A model generated the notes under the pieces. It was not told where the DNA came from. It made no database searches and saw only the letters and a list, made by a program, of their open reading frames with translations. A stretch of DNA of 64,000 nucleotides from Hydrogenophaga sp040372165 (GTDB lineage Bacteria > Pseudomonadota > Gammaproteobacteria > Burkholderiales > Burkholderiaceae_C), in contig NZ_BAABWG010000004.1 of the NCBI RefSeq assembly GCF_040372165.1, positions 124,001 to 188,000 of the forward strand, written 5' to 3'. This document shows, piece by piece, positions 59,988 to 64,000 of this stretch. Made by a program: the position numbers and the translations under genes. The stretch's first letter is position 1, and every line of letters begins with the position of its first letter.

Positions 59988-61934
59988 TCAGGCCGCAGCC
60001 TTGACGGGTGCAAAAGTCTTGGCGTCCTGAATCTGCAGCGTGGCGCTGACACTGCCGGTGCGCCCGTCCTCGAACTTCACCTGGGTTTCGATGTACTGCT
60101 CGCTCTTGCCGCCATACAGTGCGTCGACCAGAACGCCGTATTTGTCGCTGATGAAGCCGCGGCGAACCTTGTTGGTGCGGGTGAGCTCGCCGTCGTCTGC
60201 GTCCAGTTCCTTGTGCAGGACAAGGAATCGACTGATCTGGCTACCCGCCAGCATGCTGTCCTGGCTGAGGTCGGCATTGACTTTCTCGACGCAGTCCTTG
60301 ATGAGGTCGTAGACCTCGGGCTTGGATGCCAGGTCGGTGTAGCCAGCGTAGGGCAGGTTGCGGCGTTCGGCCCAGTTGCCCACTGCCGCGAAATCGATGT
60401 TGATCATCACGCAGACTTTCTCGCGACCATCGCCCAGAGCCACAGCCTCCTTGATGTGGGAGAAAAACTTGAGCTTGTTCTCCACATACTTGGGAGCGAA
60501 CATGGCGCCGTCGTGCGCACCGCCCTGCAGCCGACCCACATCCTTGACGCGGTCGATGATCTTGAGGTGGCCGTTGTTGTCGATGAAACCCGCGTCGCTG
60601 GTGTGGTACCAGCCATCGCCGGTGAGCACTTCCTCGGTGGCCTTGGGGTTCTTGTAGTACTCCTTGAGCAGGCCAGGAGAGCGCACGAGAATCTCCCCGT
60701 TGTCAGCCAGCTTGATCTCTACGCCGTCGCAGGGAACGCCAACAGTGTCTGCGTGAACTTCATGGTCCGGCTGCAGGCAGACGAACACAGCCGTCTCGGT
60801 CGATCCATACAGCTGCTTGAGGTTGATGCCGATGGAGCGATAAAAAGTGAACAGGTCAGGGCCGATGGCTTCGCCTGCGGTGTAGGCCACGCGGACGCGG
60901 CTGAAGCCCAGGGTGTTGCGAAGCGGGCCATACACCAGGAAGTTGCCGAGTGCGTATTTGATGCCGTCCATGAAACCGATGGATTTGCCGTCCATGCGGG
61001 CGGGGCCGACGCGTTTGGCCAGGTCCATGAATGTGTGGAAGATCTTGCGTTTGATGGCGCTGGCATCTTCCATGCGGATCATGACCGAGGTGAGCATGCC
61101 CTCGAACACCCGTGGCGGCGCAAAATAGTAGGTGGGGCCGACTTCGTTGAGATCGATGCCGACCGTGCTGCCCGATTCGGGGCAGTTGACGACATAGCCT
61201 GCCACCAGCCACTGCGAATAGGAAAAGATGTTCTGACCAATCCAGGCGGGCGGGAGGTAGGCCAGCACTTCTTCGTGACTGCTGAGCTTGTCGAAGCTCA
61301 CGCCTGCCCGGGCGCGATCGATCAGTGTGGCGTGTGTGTGGACGACGCCCTTGGGGTTGCCCGTGGTGCCGGAGGTAAAGAACATGGCGGCCACGTCGTC
61401 TGGCTGCGCCTTGTCGATCTCTTCCTGGAAGAAGTCGGGGTGTGCCTGGCTGAATGCGTGACCCGCCGCCACCAGCTCCTCCAGTCCGGCCAGACCTTCA
61501 TGGTCGTAATTGCGCAGGCCGCGGGGATCGTCATAGTAGATGTGTTGGAGCTGTGGGCAGTCGGGCTGGATCTCCAGCATCTTGTCGACCTGCTCCTGGT
61601 CTTCCACCACGGCAAACCGCACGTCTGCGTTGTTGATGGGAAAGACGCACTCGGCCGCCACGGCATCCTGATACAGCGGCACCGGGATGGCGCCGAGAGA
61701 TTGCGCTGCCAGCATGGTGGCGTAGAGGCGGGGCCGGTTGGCGCCGATGACGATCATGTGTTCGCCCCTGTGCAGTCCGGCCTGGTGCAGTCCGCAGGCG
61801 ATGGACTTGACCAGTTCGGCCATGTCCTTCCAGCTCAGCGTTTGCCAGATGCCGTATTCCTTCTCGCGCATGGCTGCGTCATTGGGGCGCTCTTTGGCGT
61901 GCGCCTGCAGCAGTTGGGGGAATGTCGTTTGCAT
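59988..61934 (-). CDS. AMP-forming long-chain-type acyl-CoA synthetase
   Basis: A 648-residue ANL enzyme. The phosphate loop is FFTSGTTGNPKGVVHTH (about residues 188-204). The adenine motif is YGSTETAVF (about 387) and GDGWYHTSDAGFIDNNGHLKIIDRVKD, cited by GWYHTSDAGFIDNNG, covers the hinge. Length and domain order fit FadD/FAA-type or aryl-CoA synthetases. It is first in the leftward operon with the Liv importer, so it probably activates the imported acid. An AAAGGAGA Shine-Dalgarno precedes the ATG. Confidence 0.87.
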   Translation of the reverse strand: MQTTFPQLLQAHAKERPNDAAMREKEYGIWQTLSWKDMAELVKSIACGLHQAGLHRGEHMIVIGANRPRLYATMLAAQSLGAIPVPLYQDAVAAECVFPINNADVRFAVVEDQEQVDKMLEIQPDCPQLQHIYYDDPRGLRNYDHEGLAGLEELVAAGHAFSQAHPDFFQEEIDKAQPDDVAAMFFTSGTTGNPKGVVHTHATLIDRARAGVSFDKLSSHEEVLAYLPPAWIGQNIFSYSQWLVAGYVVNCPESGSTVGIDLNEVGPTYYFAPPRVFEGMLTSVMIRMEDASAIKRKIFHTFMDLAKRVGPARMDGKSIGFMDGIKYALGNFLVYGPLRNTLGFSRVRVAYTAGEAIGPDLFTFYRSIGINLKQLYGSTETAVFVCLQPDHEVHADTVGVPCDGVEIKLADNGEILVRSPGLLKEYYKNPKATEEVLTGDGWYHTSDAGFIDNNGHLKIIDRVKDVGRLQGGAHDGAMFAPKYVENKLKFFSHIKEAVALGDGREKVCVMINIDFAAVGNWAERRNLPYAGYTDLASKPEVYDLIKDCVEKVNADLSQDSMLAGSQISRFLVLHKELDADDGELTRTNKVRRGFISDKYGVLVDALYGGKSEQYIETQVKFEDGRTGSVSATLQIQDAKTFAPVKAAA

Positions 61935-62247
61935 TCGATTGTCTCCTTTGGCTCCGGCGGTCTATCGATGACCGCCGAGTCAAACTGTTCAGTTATGAGT
62001 CACATGCTATGCCTTGATTTGACGTCGTGTTGTCGGTACGACGACAATTGAAGGGACAACCCTGCTAGGACTTTCCCTAGGCGTTCAAGGCTGTTTGTCT
62101 TCCCGATGACAGAAGCGCGGGTAATTGCTTAGCGACGATGTCACCCAAAGGGTTTCACGCGAAGACAACAGGGTTCGGACATCCAAAACGACATCAGAGA
62201 CATAGGCCTGCACCCGGCAAAGGGCTGGCCAAAGGCAAGAGGACGAC
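61935..62247. promoter_or_regulatory. Divergent control region, acyl-CoA synthetase / Crp-Fnr regulator
   Basis: A 313-base region. It holds an inverted repeat TTGTCG-GTACGA-CGACAA (62030-62047) and a second, CTAGG/CCTAG (62065-62069 and 62076-62080). Either could be the binding site of the Crp/Fnr protein next door. No coding frame is supported. Confidence 0.5.
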
Positions 62248-62973
62248 ATGCAGACACTATCTCCGCAACGCAAGGGCTCAGCCCTTCGGCAGCAGGCGCG
62301 CCCGCCCTCTTCTGAGGAGCTGTCGGAGATCCCGTGGCTTCAGAACCTGACAGAGGAAGAGCGGTCACGCGTGAGCAACTCGGTGATGGTGACCGAGGCA
62401 TTGGCCGGGGACTATGTGTGCCGGTTTGGGCGCCCTGCCACCTACTGGTTCGGATTGCTCGATGGATTGCTCAAGATGAGCAACGATGATTCGCAGGGGC
62501 AGGTCGTGACCTTCACCGGGGTGGCGCCGGGAGGCTGGTTTGGCGAAGGCACCGTTCTCAAGCATGAGCACTACCGGTACAACATCCAGGCGCTGCGCAA
62601 GAGCCGGGTGGCGGGTATCCCGGTGGAGACGTTTCACTGGTTGCTTGACCATTCCATCGGGTTCAACCGCTTTGTGATGAACCAGCTCAATGAGAGGCTG
62701 GGCCAGTTCATTGCCGCCCGGGAAATTGATCGACTGGCCAGTCCTGACCTGCGCGTGGCACGAAACCTGGCGGCACTGTTTCACCCCATGCTCTCTCCCA
62801 ACGTGGAAGGGGTATTGCGCATCACACAGCAAGAACTGGCCTACCTGGTGGGCCTGTCGCGCCAGCGGGTCAACGAGGCGTTGACTGCACTTGAACAGCT
62901 GGGCTGGATTCAGGTCGAGTACGGTGGCTTGCGGGTGCTCGACATGAAGGCCTTGCGCAGCGGTCAGCTCTGA
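62248..62973 (+). CDS. Crp/Fnr-family transcriptional regulator
   Basis: A 241-residue protein. A cyclic-nucleotide-binding-like beta domain (about residues 40-150) includes GDYVCRFGRPATYWFGLLDGLLKM, cited by YWFGLLDGLLKM. The C-terminal HTH (about 185-225) reads TQQELAYLVGLSRQRVNEALTALE, cited by LVGLSRQRVNEALTALEQLG. Only one cysteine is present, so it is not an Fe-S FNR sensor. It is divergent from the acyl-CoA synthetase/Liv operon and may control it. A GAGGACGAC Shine-Dalgarno precedes the ATG. Confidence 0.87.
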   Translation: MQTLSPQRKGSALRQQARPPSSEELSEIPWLQNLTEEERSRVSNSVMVTEALAGDYVCRFGRPATYWFGLLDGLLKMSNDDSQGQVVTFTGVAPGGWFGEGTVLKHEHYRYNIQALRKSRVAGIPVETFHWLLDHSIGFNRFVMNQLNERLGQFIAAREIDRLASPDLRVARNLAALFHPMLSPNVEGVLRITQQELAYLVGLSRQRVNEALTALEQLGWIQVEYGGLRVLDMKALRSGQL

Positions 62974-64000
62974 CCTTGGGGTGCAGCATCCGTCTCCGGT
63001 GAGGGGCGGGTTTCTTTCCAGCGCCAGACCAGCAGACTTGCGGCGGCAGCGAAATGCAAGATGGCTGCAATCACCGATCCGCCAGATTTGCCTGCCATCG
63101 GTATCAGCCACTGTACTGGCAATGCCTTGTCGGTGAGCACGATCAGCAGCCATGGGACGATCACCCAGGCGATGGCAAGGTAGGTCAGGAAGGCAAGGCG
63201 GGGACGCCTTGCCTGTGGAGCGAACGCAAAGAAAAGAGCGACGGCGCAATCCCTGGCAATCACCAACACGCTTGACCAGTCCAGGTGCAGCGGCATCCTG
63301 CTCCAGTCGACGGCGGAAGCGGGCGGTGTTTTTGTCGCCAGCCCAACCGTGGCAGCACTTGCCGCCAGAACCAGCATGACGGGCCAGACAGGCAAGGCCT
63401 TGATGGCTTTGGCCGCGCGGCCCTGCTTGAAATGGTTGATCAAGCGTTGCCAATGGCTTCGGGTGTGCGCCTCGGTCATGGCAGACAACATGGCGAAGGC
63501 GAGCGACAGACCGGCGACTGTCTGTGTTGCGCCCCTGATGTCCACTGCCTGCAGATAGCCCAGGCTGTATGTGCTGATCAGCACAACCAGTGCCGGCATG
63601 CCCCACGGCCATTGAGGAACAGCGAGGGCCTGAGCCATGGCGCGCCAGCTGGCAACCAGTCCGCAAAGGGTGGCCAGGATGACCGTGCCCAACAGGTGTT
63701 GCCGGTCAGACAGTTCAAGCGACCACCATTGAGTGGTTTCGTGATTGACATCGACGTAAGAGCGCAGGGAACTCTGGAACACGACGAACAGGATGAGCGG
63801 AAGCAGCCACAGCATGCGGCGTGGCATGGTGCCAGAGAACTGCACGCTCGCGGCCAGATTGATGGCGTGAGCGAACACAGCAAAAAGGATGGCGGCAAAA
63901 AGGCCAGTTGCGGTGTCGCTCCAGGCCTGACCATGGTTGATCATCCCCCAGGCCATGAGCACCAGGCAGATCAGACCGGTATACCAGTGAAACACCGTGG
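62964..64000 (-). CDS. Polytopic membrane protein, probably cut by the window edge
   Basis: At least 343 residues with about nine membrane helices, and a Pro/Glu-rich cytoplasmic tail (WKETRPSPETDAAPQGQS). The frame is open to the right edge; a GTG at 63993-63995 is the first start in the window but the gene probably begins beyond it. No family recognised; the pattern of long helices resembles transporter permeases. Its 3' end overlaps the end of the Crp/Fnr gene by ten bases. Confidence 0.6.
   Translation of the reverse strand, partial: TVFHWYTGLICLVLMAWGMINHGQAWSDTATGLFAAILFAVFAHAINLAASVQFSGTMPRRMLWLLPLILFVVFQSSLRSYVDVNHETTQWWSLELSDRQHLLGTVILATLCGLVASWRAMAQALAVPQWPWGMPALVVLISTYSLGYLQAVDIRGATQTVAGLSLAFAMLSAMTEAHTRSHWQRLINHFKQGRAAKAIKALPVWPVMLVLAASAATVGLATKTPPASAVDWSRMPLHLDWSSVLVIARDCAVALFFAFAPQARRPRLAFLTYLAIAWVIVPWLLIVLTDKALPVQWLIPMAGKSGGSVIAAILHFAAAASLLVWRWKETRPSPETDAAPQGQS

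Noticed and set aside
59898..62051. 717-residue plus-strand open frame opposite the acyl-CoA synthetase
   Set aside because: It is the antisense shadow of a clear ANL enzyme; its composition is rich in His, Val and Ala with no recognisable fold.
62248..62973. Assignment of the Crp/Fnr protein as the oxygen sensor FNR
   Set aside because: It has one cysteine only, so it cannot hold the 4Fe-4S cluster of FNR.

Overview
The window looks like chromosomal DNA of a betaproteobacterium of the order Burkholderiales, probably family Comamonadaceae. This is judged from the high-GC codon use, the type of ribosomal protein cluster, the queuosine genes, a NAGGN osmolyte operon, an aerobic glycerol ABC operon and tripartite-tricarboxylate (Bug) binding proteins. 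The genus is an inference, since no rRNA is present. No phage, IS element, CRISPR array or rRNA operon was seen.

Region 1 (1-12 kb) is mixed. It holds the end of a FIST sensory protein and an XRE regulator with tandem upstream repeats. A CREST/ceramidase-like membrane hydrolase and a fused lysophospholipid flippase/acyltransferase follow. On the minus strand lies a bufferin-type RiPP operon: a cysteine-rich precursor, a DUF692/MNIO modifying enzyme and a DUF2063 partner. Next come a possible structured RNA ending in a strong terminator, a GST, a broken LysR gene, and an envelope cassette with a DUF2145 protein and a coiled-coil zinc-ribbon membrane protein.

Region 2 (12-28 kb) begins with the three-gene operon for N-acetylglutaminylglutamine amide (amidotransferase, GNAT/ATP-grasp synthetase, M42 peptidase). 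It continues with an MFS transporter, a lipoprotein, tgt, a cytochrome c behind a perfect FNR box, and a saccharopine-dehydrogenase-like/DoxX-like/DUF2269 operon. Then come queA, recG carrying two in-frame copies of a palindromic repeat, and two paralogous lipoproteins.

Region 3 (28-42 kb) holds oxyR, ubiA and proC, then a complete glycerol module. glpK and glpR run leftward. The ABC genes glpS, glpT, glpP, glpQ, a DUF2160 gene and glpV, then glpD, run rightward. Import, phosphorylation, oxidation and DeoR-type control sit together.

Region 4 (42-51 kb) is the spc/alpha ribosomal cluster from rplN to rplQ with secY, infA and rpoA. It ends with an initiator tRNA and a strong terminator. Region 5 (51.6-62 kb) is a long leftward operon: an AMP-forming acyl-CoA synthetase, a branched-chain-type ABC importer, a phenylacetate-CoA-ligase-like enzyme and a Bug binding protein, which suggests uptake and CoA activation of an aromatic or other organic acid. 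A divergent Crp/Fnr regulator and an unrecognised membrane protein close the window.

The most notable items are the bufferin operon, the recG repeat insertion, the competing hairpins before livF, the promoter/terminator pair before rpsD, and the uncharacterised RNA-like region at 6.8-7.1 kb.
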